NCBI GenBank assembly: GCA_013698495.1
Contig: JACCUV010000207.1
Span: 1 to 15,018, forward strand
DNA from: Chloroflexia bacterium
GTDB lineage: Bacteria > Chloroflexota > Chloroflexia > Thermomicrobiales > UBA6265
Reading direction: 5' to 3'
Length of the DNA: 15,018 nucleotides
In this document: piece after piece, positions 6,720 to 14,602 of the stretch
Layout: each line of letters opens with the position of its first letter
Numbering within the stretch: the first letter of the stretch is position 1
Made by a program: the position numbers and the translations under genes
Notes under the pieces: generated by a model
Seen by the model: only the letters and a program-made list of their open reading frames with translations
Database searches by the model: none
What the model was told of the DNA's origin: nothing

Positions 6720-8372
6720 ATGACTCACACAGACACCCTTGAATTGGACGCGGCCGAAAGAGAGCGTTTGACCGTCGCCAGCGTTGACTCTCTCTCCAGG
6801 GAGATTGCTCGCCGTCGGACCTTCGCGATTATCTCGCACCCCGATGCCGGCAAGACGACGCTCACCGAAAAGCTCCTCCTCTATGGTGGGGCGGTTCAGC
6901 TTGCCGGTTCCGTTTCGGCGCGAAAGTCGCAGCGCCATGCGGCATCGGACTGGATGGAACTGGAGAAACAACGCGGGATCTCGATTACCTCAACGGTGCT
7001 TGCGTTTCCCTATCGCGGACTCCAGTTGAACCTGCTCGACACGCCCGGTCACCAGGACTTTTCGGAGGACACCTATCGCACCCTGACCGCGGTCGATAGC
7101 GCGGTCATGGTCCTCGATGGCGCGCGCGGGATCGAACCGCAGACGCTGAAACTGTTCGAGGTTTGTCGCGCCCAGCACACGCCGATCTTCACCTTCATCA
7201 ACAAGATCGATCGACCGAGCCAACATCCGCTGGAATTGCTGGACGAGATTGAGCGCACCTTGGGATTGCAGACCTATCCCCTTAACTGGCCGATTGGCGA
7301 TGGACCGGATTTTCGCGGTGTCTTCGATCGAACGTCGCGAGTGGTTCACCTGTTCGAGCGGACCACGCACGGGGCCCGGCAGGCGCCAGTGCAGATGACA
7401 GACCTCGACGACTCGGTGCTCGATGAGCGGATCGGCAAGAAGTTGGCGGCGACGCTGCGCGAGGAGCTCGAATTGCTCGATCTCGCGGGGACCGAATTTG
7501 ATCTCGAGGCCGTGCACGCCGGAACAATGACCCCGGTGTGTTTCGGTTCGGCACTGACCAACTTCGGAGTCCAACTCTTCCTCGATCGATTCATCGAGCA
7601 GGCGCCGCCACCGCGGGGCCGGGCCACGAGCGAGCGCGAGATGCGACCGGCCGACCCGGTGCTCTCCGGGTTCGTGTTCAAGATTCAGGCCAACATGGAT
7701 CCACGGCATCGCGATCGGGTCGCCTACTTGCGAGTCATCTCCGGCAAGTTCGAGCGCGACATGGACGCCTGGCATCCACGGATGAAGAAATACGTGCGGC
7801 TGGCGCGGCCAATGCGCCTGTTTGGGCAAGACCGCGAGGTGGTGGACGAAGCATATGCCGGGGACGTTGTGGGGCTGATCAACCCGGGCACATTCACGAT
7901 CGGCGACACGATCAGTTCGGAAGATGTCGGTCAATTTGCGGCGCTGCCGCGATTTCAACCTGAGCACTTCGCCCTGCTACGCCACTCCCGTGCCGATCGC
8001 TACAAGCAGTTCCTCAAGGGGCTGACCCAGATCGAGGAAGAAGGAGCGATCCAGCTCTTTTATCCGGTCAGCACGGGATCGCGGGAACCGATCATGGCGG
8101 CGGTCGGCGCCTTGCAATTCGATGTTGTCCGCTTTCGGCTGGAGTCGGAATACAATGTCGAGACGATTATGGAACCACTCAGCTTCTCGGTTGCGCGCTG
8201 GGCGACCGGCGACGATTCCGAGATCACGACAATTGGCAACAGCCGGGGTCGACTCCGCGCCGAAGATCGCAATGGCCGTACGGTGATCCTGTTCACGACG
8301 GAATGGGACCTGCGATTCGCCGCAGAGAACGCTTCCAATGTCGATTTCAGCGCTCTCAGCGGGGCCTCGTAA
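6720..8372 (+). CDS. prfC: Peptide chain release factor 3 (GTPase)
   Basis: RF3 is a ribosome-associated translational GTPase that removes RF1 or RF2 after peptide release. The 550-residue protein shows all the G motifs: G1 HPDAGKTT (residues 40-47), G2 within GISITST (86-92), G3 DTPGHQDF (107-114) and G4 NKID (161-164). The length is close to E. coli RF3 (529 aa), and SHPDAGKTTLTEKLLLYGGAVQLAGSVSARKS is distinctive for RF3 against EF-G and TypA. Domain II (about 310-390, beginning SGFVFKIQANMDPRHRDRVAYLRV) and the C-terminal domain (FYPVSTGSREPIMAAVGALQFDVVRFRLESEYNVE) are also typical. Start ATG 6720 has CAAGG upstream. A separate promoter was not identified. The pepF-like gene follows after 60 nt on the same strand, so co-transcription is plausible. 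Confidence 0.95.
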   Translation: MTHTDTLELDAAERERLTVASVDSLSREIARRRTFAIISHPDAGKTTLTEKLLLYGGAVQLAGSVSARKSQRHAASDWMELEKQRGISITSTVLAFPYRGLQLNLLDTPGHQDFSEDTYRTLTAVDSAVMVLDGARGIEPQTLKLFEVCRAQHTPIFTFINKIDRPSQHPLELLDEIERTLGLQTYPLNWPIGDGPDFRGVFDRTSRVVHLFERTTHGARQAPVQMTDLDDSVLDERIGKKLAATLREELELLDLAGTEFDLEAVHAGTMTPVCFGSALTNFGVQLFLDRFIEQAPPPRGRATSEREMRPADPVLSGFVFKIQANMDPRHRDRVAYLRVISGKFERDMDAWHPRMKKYVRLARPMRLFGQDREVVDEAYAGDVVGLINPGTFTIGDTISSEDVGQFAALPRFQPEHFALLRHSRADRYKQFLKGLTQIEEEGAIQLFYPVSTGSREPIMAAVGALQFDVVRFRLESEYNVETIMEPLSFSVARWATGDDSEITTIGNSRGRLRAEDRNGRTVILFTTEWDLRFAAENASNVDFSALSGAS

Positions 8373-8432
8373 TGGCGCCGGTCATACATCCGGGACCCAA
8401 TCGAACCTGTCGTAATCGCCAGGAGTGTGAAG

Positions 8433-10247
8433 ATGTCTGCCACAGCTGCCCATGATCTGCCCCGGTGGGACCTGACGACGATCTATCCTGATGTCGATTC
8501 GGAAGCGTACGCCGCCTCAGTCGAGCGCCTGGTATTGCTGATCGGTGAGCTCGAGTCGCTGCTCGAAGCGACAGAGGCCCGCGCCGCGACAGGTGGAGAC
8601 GAGGTGACCCAGGCATTCGACCGAATCATCGCCGTCTTCAACGAGTCGCTGGGGCTGGCGCGGCACAACCGGTGGTACCTGGAGGCGCTCATCGCGGCCA
8701 ATACGCGCGATCCCGCCGCCCAGGCCCGGATGAGTGAGCTGCAAGCCATTCGGACGCGGCGCACCATCGCCGAGACACAGTTCATCGCCTGGCTCGGCCG
8801 CATCGACGTCGATGCGCTGGTGACCGTGTCGCCAGAAGCCAGCGCACATGCATTCCTGCTTCGCCAGGCCGTTATCGCCGCCAGCCACCTGATGGACCCA
8901 CCGCGTGAGGCCCTCGCGGCCGAGATGCAGGCGTCCGGCGGAAACGCCTGGTCTCGCCTTCAGGACACGGTGGCAACGCAAATCGTGGTCACCATCGAGA
9001 TGCCTGGCGGTGATGTAACGCAAATGCCGATGGCCGATTCGATCGTGTACTCGGTGGACCAGGACCGGGACATGCGACGTCGCGCGTACGAGGGCCGGAC
9101 GGAGGCCTGGCGCCTCTGGCGGGAACCGATCGCCGCCGCCCTCAACGGAGTGAAGGGCGAGCAGGTCACGCTTGCCCGGGAGCGCGGTTGGAACTCAGTC
9201 CTGGACGAGTCCCTGTTCCAGAATCGCCTCGACCGCGGCATTCTGGACACCATGTTGGTCGCCTGCCGGCGCATGCTGCCGGACTTCCAGCGCTACCTGC
9301 GGGCGAAGGCGCGGGCTCTCGGGATCGAGAGGCTGGCCTGGTACGACTTGTGGGCGCCGATGCCGGGAAATTCGCGCACCTGGCCATGGGAGACGTGCAC
9401 CAAGTATGTCATTGACCAGTTCGATGACTACTCGGCGGAGCTGGGAGCACTCGCGCGTCGCGCCCTGGACGAGCACTGGATCGACGCCGGGCCACGAGCC
9501 GACAAGACTGGCGGGGGATGGTGCTTGCCGCTGGACGATGGAACTTCCCGCGTCCTGGTCAACCACATCGATACGTTCGATGACGTCCTTTGTCTCGCCC
9601 ACGAATTGGGGCACGCCTACCACAACCGGTGCGATGCACAAGTTTCACCTTGGCGCCGCGAGTCGAGACCCACGATCCTCGCGGAAACCGCGAGCACGTT
9701 TTGCGAGACACTGGTTGCCAGGGCGGCCGTGACTCAAAGCAGCGAGGTTGACCGGCTTCTCCTGCTCGACGCATCGCTCCAGGCGGCGAACATGTCGATC
9801 ACCGAAATGGTGATCGCCGTCGACTTCGAGACTGCCGTCATTGACAAGCGTGCCAAACGCGAGCTTTCGGCCGATGAGTTTTCATCGCTCCTGCATGATT
9901 TCCGGCACGCTGCCTACGGTGACGCAATTGACGCTAACGTGCTCAGCCAGCACAGCTGGGAAGGGCCCCCTCACTATTACATGCCCTGGAAGTCCTACTA
10001 CAACTACCCGTACACCTTCGGCCTCCTGTTCGGCCTCGGGCTGTATGCGACATACCAGCTCGATCCCGATACGTTCCGCGGCCAGTTCGACGGGCTGCTG
10101 GCATCGACCGGGGATGCCGATGCCGCCACCCTCACCCGGCGTTGCGGGATCGACATCCAGGCGCCCTCGTTCTGGGACAGCAGCCTCAACGTGATCCGCG
10201 CCGATATCGACACGTTCGTCGAATTGGTGGATCGGCGATATGCGTAG
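8433..10247 (+). CDS. pepF: Oligoendopeptidase F family zinc metallopeptidase (M3)
   Basis: This cytoplasmic peptidase of the M3B group cleaves short oligopeptides and helps recycle intracellular or imported peptides. The zinc site is LAHELGHAYH with H390, E391 and H394. The third ligand is probably E418 in LAETASTFCE, 28 residues after the first histidine, as in M3 enzymes. The N-terminal LPRWDLTTIYPDVDSEAY is the standard PepF opening, and the C-terminal region has the expected YNYPYTFGLLFGLGLYATY and a TRRCGIDIQAPSFW ending. The length of 604 aa matches the family. I chose ATG 8433 because CAGGAG ends 7 nt before it; the in-frame GTG 8427 would be only 1 nt from that site. It follows prfC at a short distance and faces the SIMPL gene tail-to-tail. 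No signal peptide is visible. Confidence 0.93.
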   Translation: MSATAAHDLPRWDLTTIYPDVDSEAYAASVERLVLLIGELESLLEATEARAATGGDEVTQAFDRIIAVFNESLGLARHNRWYLEALIAANTRDPAAQARMSELQAIRTRRTIAETQFIAWLGRIDVDALVTVSPEASAHAFLLRQAVIAASHLMDPPREALAAEMQASGGNAWSRLQDTVATQIVVTIEMPGGDVTQMPMADSIVYSVDQDRDMRRRAYEGRTEAWRLWREPIAAALNGVKGEQVTLARERGWNSVLDESLFQNRLDRGILDTMLVACRRMLPDFQRYLRAKARALGIERLAWYDLWAPMPGNSRTWPWETCTKYVIDQFDDYSAELGALARRALDEHWIDAGPRADKTGGGWCLPLDDGTSRVLVNHIDTFDDVLCLAHELGHAYHNRCDAQVSPWRRESRPTILAETASTFCETLVARAAVTQSSEVDRLLLLDASLQAANMSITEMVIAVDFETAVIDKRAKRELSADEFSSLLHDFRHAAYGDAIDANVLSQHSWEGPPHYYMPWKSYYNYPYTFGLLFGLGLYATYQLDPDTFRGQFDGLLASTGDADAATLTRRCGIDIQAPSFWDSSLNVIRADIDTFVELVDRRYA

Positions 10248-10248
10248 G

Positions 10249-10264
10249 TCTACGTCAGAGTGAC
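10249..10264 (+). repeat. 16-nt repeat, copy 1 (inverted copy at 12197-12212)
   Basis: TCTACGTCAGAGTGAC begins just after the pepF stop. Its exact reverse complement occurs once more, at 12197-12212, in the sigma/anti-sigma gap. Both copies are intergenic. No function is known to me. Confidence 0.35.
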
Positions 10265-10273
10265 GGACCACCA

Positions 10274-10341
10274 GGGCGGACGACAGAATCGACCAGAACC
10301 GGGTCATCGAGGCGCGATCATCGGTCGATTCAGGTCCGCCC
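10274..10341. terminator. Long two-part stem-loop between convergent pepF and SIMPL genes
   Basis: GGGCGGAC (10274-10281) pairs with GTCCGCCC (10334-10341), and inside it AATCGACC (10287-10294) pairs with GGTCGATT (10323-10330). Both stems are perfect 8-bp helices separated by an asymmetric 5/3-nt internal loop and closed by 28 nt. It lies between the stops of two convergent genes, where a bidirectional terminator is expected, but there is no U-tract on either side and the structure is longer than a typical terminator. Confidence 0.5.
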
Positions 10342-10363
10342 GTACGCTATAGGTTTAGACCGG

Positions 10364-11149
10364 CTATCCGGCGGCTTGCTCGATCTCGAAGGTGATCTCG
10401 ACATCGACGCGCACCTCGGATTGACCCGGGCTGATCGGAACAGGCATGGCCGACTCTTCCATCGCCATGTCGGCGCTGCCCCGGGCGAAGTCGAAGTCCT
10501 GGGCCATCGGATCCGGTGACGACGTCTCGACGATCGACACGACGTTTGTGACAACCATTCCCGACGATGTGGCCAGGGCGTCGGCCTTGGCACGGGCATC
10601 CTCGACCGCGAGCTGGCGGGCCTGCGAGGCCGCGGCGGACGGGTCCTCGACGTAGAAGGTTATCCCCCAGACATTGTTGGCGCCGCCTTCGACGGCGGTA
10701 TCGAGAATCGTCCCCGCGGAATCGATGTCGCGGACAATGACCGCCAGCCCCGCCGACACCTCGTACCGTTCGATCCCGACATAGTTGCCATCGCGGTCGT
10801 ACTCGGGGATGGGGTAGATGTTGTACGAAGTCGTCTGGACGTCTTCGGCGGCGACGCCGCTATCGGTAAGCACCTGGGTGACGTTTGCAAGGCCTTCGCT
10901 GACATCGTTTTGGGCCGATTCCAGCGACTCGTCGGTGGCGACCACACCGAGGCTGACCTCGGCGGTATCGGGATCGACCTCGACTGTCCCCGTTCCATTG
11001 ACGGTGATCGAGCGCGTGACCTCGGTCCCAGCTTCGGGTGTCGAAACCTGGGCATTGAGCGCTGGCGAAAACATGATCGTGAATCCGAGAACCATCGCCG
11101 CGACGATGCCAGGTTTGGTGTTTCGACGCGGCAAGCCGTGTGTTCCCAT
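10364..11149 (-). CDS. Secreted SIMPL-domain (DUF541) protein
   Basis: SIMPL/DUF541 proteins are exported or periplasmic proteins linked to envelope and oxidative stress, with no agreed enzymatic role. The 261-residue product has a signal peptide: basic GLPRRNTKPG, a hydrophobic core IVAAMVLGFTIMF, and probable cleavage after ALNA near residue 33. The mature part shows the family pattern: ITVNGTGTVEVDPDTAEVSLGV near the start, VQTTSYNIYPIPEYD in the middle, and AVEDARAKADALATSSGMVVTNVVSI, ending with VRVDVEITFEI. A segment rich in Asp, Met and Glu (PDPMAQDFDFARGSADMAMEESAM) lies near the C-terminus. I chose ATG 11149 because CAGGAG sits 7 nt upstream and the signal peptide then starts naturally; the frame is open to 11236. 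It follows the anti-sigma gene by 119 nt on the same strand and may be part of that signalling unit. Confidence 0.88.
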   Translation of the reverse strand: MGTHGLPRRNTKPGIVAAMVLGFTIMFSPALNAQVSTPEAGTEVTRSITVNGTGTVEVDPDTAEVSLGVVATDESLESAQNDVSEGLANVTQVLTDSGVAAEDVQTTSYNIYPIPEYDRDGNYVGIERYEVSAGLAVIVRDIDSAGTILDTAVEGGANNVWGITFYVEDPSAAASQARQLAVEDARAKADALATSSGMVVTNVVSIVETSSPDPMAQDFDFARGSADMAMEESAMPVPISPGQSEVRVDVEITFEIEQAAG

Positions 11150-11268
11150 GGGTAGTCTCCTGTCTGAAACCTGTCGATAGTGTCGTGCGCCCGGAGTCAC
11201 CGGCCCGAGTGGGAGGATGCGGAACTCGGAAGTCAATGACGTGAGCGCGATTGCCGATCTGCGGAAGA

Positions 11269-12060
11269 TCAGGGTTTGCCTACACTGGCCTGTCGACCGA
11301 CCCGAGCAAGCACGAACCAGAAAACCGCGAGCGCGAGCGCCAGTCCACCAAGGAAGACGCTGCTCCAGACCCAGGACGACCGATCCTCGTTCAAAGCAGA
11401 GGCGACGGTTGAGGTGGTTTCGGCGCCTGCCGGCTGGGCGACATCCGCGGACGATCCAGCCCCTTCGTCGAGGTCGTCGTCGGCAGATTGAGCGAGTGAC
11501 GTGAGATCGTCCATTGGCTCGTCTCCAACCGAAGCGGCATCGCCGCGTGACGTCATCGAGCTTTCCGCATTGACCACGTTTCCGTCGTCGGACGCCGGAG
11601 CGGCCGCCTCGGGTGCATCCTCTGCAACATCAGACGCTCGTGATTGCGTTTCGGTTACGCCAGCGCCGAGAATCTCGTCCTGCTGCTGGAATGTGCGGTG
11701 TGCATCGCCATCGGCGCCGCCATTGATGTCGAAAAAGAGCGACCCGCCGACCACCATGAAGACGACGATCGCGGCAACACTGAGCGAACGCGCGGTTGGC
11801 AGGAACCGAAGCACACCGCTTGTCGATGGGGCAACTGCAGTCCTGGCGAATTCCGGACCAAGCGTGAACGACCGGTGCGGGGCGAGTTCCGGCAGACGCC
11901 TGAGCAGCATTGCCGTCGCTCGCAACTGTTCCAGAACATGTCGCAGGTCGGGTTCCAGCGCGAGTCGATCCTCAACTCTGGCGCGTTCGGCGCCGCTGAG
12001 GGCTCGATCGAGGTAGGCGTTCAGATCGTTAGTGTGTGTAACAGGTTGTCGATCGCTCAT
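11269..12060 (-). CDS. Membrane anti-sigma-factor-like protein lacking zinc ligands
   Basis: Encoded downstream of an ECF sigma gene on the same strand, this 263-residue protein is probably its anti-sigma factor. The N-terminal 55 residues (LNAYLDRALSGAERARVEDRLALEPDLRHVLEQL) match the helical anti-sigma domain, but where the zinc-binding type has His-x3-Cys-x2-Cys this protein has Asp or Arg, Glu and Leu, so it should not bind zinc there. One membrane segment lies at about 92-110 (SLSVAAIVVFMVVGGSLFF) and a second at about 235-254 (VFLGGLALALAVFWFVLARV). Between them is an acidic, Ala/Ser-rich linker of about 120 residues, probably disordered and outside the membrane. Start ATG 12060 has GGAGGAG 5 nt upstream. 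The sigma gene ends 379 nt upstream, an unusually wide gap. The function is inferred from context and domain pattern, not from a diagnostic motif. Confidence 0.7.
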   Translation of the reverse strand: MSDRQPVTHTNDLNAYLDRALSGAERARVEDRLALEPDLRHVLEQLRATAMLLRRLPELAPHRSFTLGPEFARTAVAPSTSGVLRFLPTARSLSVAAIVVFMVVGGSLFFDINGGADGDAHRTFQQQDEILGAGVTETQSRASDVAEDAPEAAAPASDDGNVVNAESSMTSRGDAASVGDEPMDDLTSLAQSADDDLDEGAGSSADVAQPAGAETTSTVASALNEDRSSWVWSSVFLGGLALALAVFWFVLARVGRQASVGKP

Positions 12061-12439
12061 CGCCGCTCCTCCTCTCCGCCGGACTTCATGTGTTTGTCGA
12101 TGCGTTGGTCAACCATTGGTGTTGTCAAGTTTTGAGAATTGAAATCAGTTTGGTCCTCACCACTGCGTTCAATCTTGATTGACACTCTCCCCAACGGTCA
12201 CTCTGACGTAGAAAGAGTCGGCCCGCTGGATACCCGCGAAGCCGGTTCACGTCAGCGGATGCTTCCTGTTTGTGTCCCCGAGTGCCGACTTCGTCGGAAG
12301 CGCTTCGAGCGGGGATCTTTCGCTGGCCTTCAACCTCACGGCGCATTGGCGGCGAAACTGGCAATCAGTCTTGGACGGAGTACTCAGCGTGTCGTTACGT
12401 CAGGTCTCATTCACGATAGAACCGATCGCTTTTAGCGGT
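12061..12439. other. Gap between ECF sigma and anti-sigma genes
   Basis: I see no convincing gene; short open frames on both strands (12125-12364 minus, 12139-12435 plus) lack start signals and recognisable domains. The stretch holds a nested inverted repeat over the sigma stop (GAACCG 12419-12424 with CGGTTC 12443-12448, inner CGCT/AGCG), which may be a weak terminator. It also holds the inverted copy of the 16-nt repeat (12197-12212). On the minus strand there is a TTGACA (12123-12128) followed by a second TTGACC 16 nt later. The TTGACA could be a -35 box for the anti-sigma gene, but no good -10 follows. Confidence 0.45.
12197..12212 (-). repeat. 16-nt repeat, copy 2 (inverted relative to 10249-10264)
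   Basis: On the minus strand this reads TCTACGTCAGAGTGAC, identical over 16 nt to the sequence just after the pepF stop. The flanks diverge immediately on the 5' side, and on the 3' side after one mismatch. It is too short to claim a mobile element. Confidence 0.35.
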
Positions 12440-13135
12440 TTACGGTTCCTCAGTAGTTAGACGAATGTATCGCTCGAAGAGTTCCCTGCGGGCGGTGTCC
12501 TTGCGCAGGCGATCGCGCAGCGCCGACCGGCCACGGCTGATCCGGGACTTGACGGTGCCGACAGGCACACCGGAGATCGCGGCGACATCGTCGTAGCCGT
12601 ACCCCTGAACGTCGGAGAAAACAATCGCCAGACGCTGGTTGTCCGGGAGCTCTCCCAGCGCCGCCTCAAGCACGCGGCCCAGCTCGGACCGGGTCGCGAA
12701 TGCTTCGGGCGTCTCGCTGCGCGCTTGCGTCGTCCACTCCGGTTCGGACTCGAACAGCTCAGCGTCGAGCGACCAGGCCGGACGTCGAGCGCGCGTCCGC
12801 AACACGTCGTACGACCGGTTGGTGGCGATCCGCAACAACCACGGGCGGACCATTCCACCGCGGAAGCTGTCGATCGCGCTCCAGGCCCGGATGAATGTGT
12901 CCTGCGTCGCATCTTCGGCGCTCGAGGCATCGCGCAACAAACGCATGCAGACGCTGAAAACCGCCCGTTCGTGGCGCGTGACGAGTTGGTTGTAGGCGTC
13001 GAGATCGCCCTGCTGAGCGGCTCCGATCAGGCGCTCATCGAGGGTCTTTTCCGTTGGCGCCGGGTGGTTCGGCGAAGGTGACGCGGTGAGGCTTCGGAGA
13101 TTGGAACCGGACTCTGGCTTTGAAGTCGAATGCAT
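12440..13135 (-). CDS. ECF-type RNA polymerase sigma factor
   Basis: This 231-residue protein is a sigma-70 family ECF factor that would direct RNA polymerase to a stress or envelope regulon. Region 2 spans about 38-112 (LIGAAQQGDLDAYNQLVTRHERAVFSV, then EDATQDTFIRAWSAIDSF and WLLRIATNRSYDVLR). Region 4 spans about 155-212 (LGELPDNQRLAIVFSDVQGYGYDDVAAISGVPVGTVKSRISRGRSALR), with a typical helix-turn-helix. The linker between them is long and acidic. About 35 residues of Ser/Pro-rich sequence precede region 2. The start is uncertain: ATG 13135 is chosen, with a GGGGAG about 13 nt upstream, and the frame is open to TTG 13156. It belongs with the membrane anti-sigma-like gene and perhaps the SIMPL gene downstream. 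Its target promoter motif is not evident, and I could not assign it to an ECF subgroup by eye. Confidence 0.9.
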   Translation of the reverse strand: MHSTSKPESGSNLRSLTASPSPNHPAPTEKTLDERLIGAAQQGDLDAYNQLVTRHERAVFSVCMRLLRDASSAEDATQDTFIRAWSAIDSFRGGMVRPWLLRIATNRSYDVLRTRARRPAWSLDAELFESEPEWTTQARSETPEAFATRSELGRVLEAALGELPDNQRLAIVFSDVQGYGYDDVAAISGVPVGTVKSRISRGRSALRDRLRKDTARRELFERYIRLTTEEP

Positions 13136-13229
13136 GCGTACTGGCGCGCTCCCCAAAGCCGATCGTCGTCGTCGCCAATCCTACATGGCCGGAGGATCGG
13201 CGGCCAACCTCGGGCCGACGCGGTGTCCC

Positions 13230-14267
13230 TCAGCCCAGGAGCGACACGCGCTGGAGCACCTCCGGATTTGCGACCGTCGGCGGACGCCGGTCACGCAACA
13301 CTGCCACTGCCGAGAGAAACGTTTGGTCGCGCACCGTGCGCACCGATTGCTCGGAGTAGTAGGCAGAATGCGGTGTCAGGATCACGTTCGGCAACTGGTA
13401 GAGGAGTGATTCCGCAACAAGCGGTTCGACTTCGGTGACGTCGAGGGCGGCCCGGGCCATCGGATGGGCGCCAAGGAACTCGATCAGGGCAGCCTCGTCG
13501 ATCACGGGTCCGCGACAGGTGTTCACGATCGCCACATCGGGCTTCAAGCTCGCGAATTGGGCGGGACCAAGCAGACCGCGTGTTTCGGGATTGAGTGGGC
13601 AATGCAAGCTGATCATGTCCGACTGCGCAATCAAGTCCTCGAGCGCGACGGCCTCGGCGCCCGCCTGGCGGATGGTTTCGGGATCGACGAACGGATCGGC
13701 TGCCAGAATCCGGCTGCCGAACGGTTTGAGCCTGGCGACGACGGCTTGTCCAATCCGCCCAAAGCCGATCAGCCCCACCGTGATCGAGGACATCGCCGGC
13801 AGCGGGCCGCGCAAGATCCCGGTTGCGCGCCGTGCACCCGAACTCCAGGCTCCGGCGCGCAGGTCGTCGTTCAGTTCGACGATCCGACGGTTGAGGGTGA
13901 GGAGCATCGCCACCGCATGGTCGGCCACTTCCGAGGTGCAGTACTGCGGGTAGTGGGTGACGACGATTCCGTGATGGGTCGCGGCGTCGAGATCGACATT
14001 GTCGAGACCCACACCGTAGCGAGCGATGACCTTGACTCCGGGTATGTGCTCGCAGACCCGGCGTGTCACCGCCTCACGCGTGCTTAACAGGATCGCGTCG
14101 GCGCGTTGACCTATGGCGATGAGGTGATCCTCGGCGCCCCCAGGTTCGGCGATGAGGGTGACGTCGATGTCGTCAAACTGAGCCAGGAGTTCATGCTCGC
14201 GATCGAAATCCGTGCTGGCCGCGCCGTATCGGTCGGAGGCCACAATGATGGTGAACGGGGTGGTCAT
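13230..14267 (-). CDS. D-isomer specific 2-hydroxyacid dehydrogenase (phosphoglycerate dehydrogenase-like, CtBP-like)
   Basis: This cytoplasmic NAD-dependent dehydrogenase of the D-2-hydroxyacid family has 345 residues. The Rossmann motif is VGLIGFGRIGQAV (GFGRIG at 168-173), with D191 after the next strand favouring NAD over NADP. The catalytic triad is R252 (NTCRGPVID), E281 (DVTEVEP) and H300 (LTPHSAYYS). The Arg-Glu spacing of 29 equals that of E. coli SerA. The substrate-domain segment RYGVGLDNVDLDAATHHGIVVTHYPQYCTSEVADHAVAMLL resembles the CtBP-like branch. There is no C-terminal ACT domain, so it is shorter than serine-regulated SerA enzymes, and the true substrate is unknown. I chose ATG 14267 (MTTPFT) because the fold starts there, although the frame extends to 14336; only an AGGA about 11 nt upstream is seen. 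A near-consensus promoter lies about 310 nt upstream, giving a long leader. Confidence 0.88.
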   Translation of the reverse strand: MTTPFTIIVASDRYGAASTDFDREHELLAQFDDIDVTLIAEPGGAEDHLIAIGQRADAILLSTREAVTRRVCEHIPGVKVIARYGVGLDNVDLDAATHHGIVVTHYPQYCTSEVADHAVAMLLTLNRRIVELNDDLRAGAWSSGARRATGILRGPLPAMSSITVGLIGFGRIGQAVVARLKPFGSRILAADPFVDPETIRQAGAEAVALEDLIAQSDMISLHCPLNPETRGLLGPAQFASLKPDVAIVNTCRGPVIDEAALIEFLGAHPMARAALDVTEVEPLVAESLLYQLPNVILTPHSAYYSEQSVRTVRDQTFLSAVAVLRDRRPPTVANPEVLQRVSLLG

Positions 14268-14567
14268 TGGGGAGAGGTTCCTGTTCCGTTGAAGCGCATG
14301 ACCTGGCTCAAGTGATCTGGAATTGCACTCTCGCATGGTTTGGATGACTTGGGAACAAGTGAACAGCGTTAACGCGATAGTCCCGACGGACCGGGAGCGA
14401 CTCGCCTCCGCGACCGATCGTTTCCCCGATTGACGCCCTCAACGCAATCGGGTTCCCGGTCGATCCCGCATCGTCGCTGGTGTCCGGAAGCTTCCCCGCA
14501 AGAGTGCCTCTGGTCCTGACGTCGATGGGTGGAGGAAATCGAGATCGCTCCCGATCCTCGGAACTGT
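14268..14567 (-). other. Long 5' leader of the dehydrogenase gene
   Basis: If transcription starts near 14567, about 300 nt of RNA precede ATG 14267. No gene is evident in it. Several hairpins are possible: GATCG/CGATC around a 4-nt loop (14543-14556), and a perfect 8-bp stem CCCGATTG (14425-14432) with CAATCGGG (14445-14452). A GGAG...CTCC element lies near 14390-14410. I could not match it to a known riboswitch; the T-box core sequence is absent. Confidence 0.35.
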
Positions 14568-14573
14568 ACGTAC

Positions 14574-14602
14574 ACTATATTCAAATGAGCTTGGAATGTC
14601 AA
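14574..14602 (-). promoter_or_regulatory. Near-consensus sigma-70 promoter
   Basis: On the minus strand, TTGACA (plus 14597-14602) is followed after exactly 17 nt (14580-14596) by TATAGT (14574-14579). That is a perfect -35 box and a 5/6 -10 box. An A/T-rich AATTAAAGAT (minus strand, near 14635-14645) further upstream could act as an UP element. It points to the dehydrogenase gene. A palindrome CCAACGTTGG (14621-14630), flanked by GAGCC/GGCTC, sits just upstream and may bind a regulator. Confidence 0.7.

Noticed and set aside
6183..6971. 262-codon open frame on the minus strand
   Set aside because: It is antisense to both the zinc-ribbon gene and the start of prfC; its translation shows no domain.
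6990..7967. 325-codon open frame on the minus strand
   Set aside because: It is antisense to prfC, which has complete GTPase motifs.
12125..12435. Small overlapping open frames in the sigma/anti-sigma gap
   Set aside because: They have no ribosome-binding site or domain, and one would have to start at a rare codon; composition is not convincingly coding.
14268..14567. T-box riboswitch in the dehydrogenase leader
   Set aside because: The conserved T-box core (AGGGTGGNACCGCG-like) is absent on the minus strand, and no terminator with a U-tract follows.
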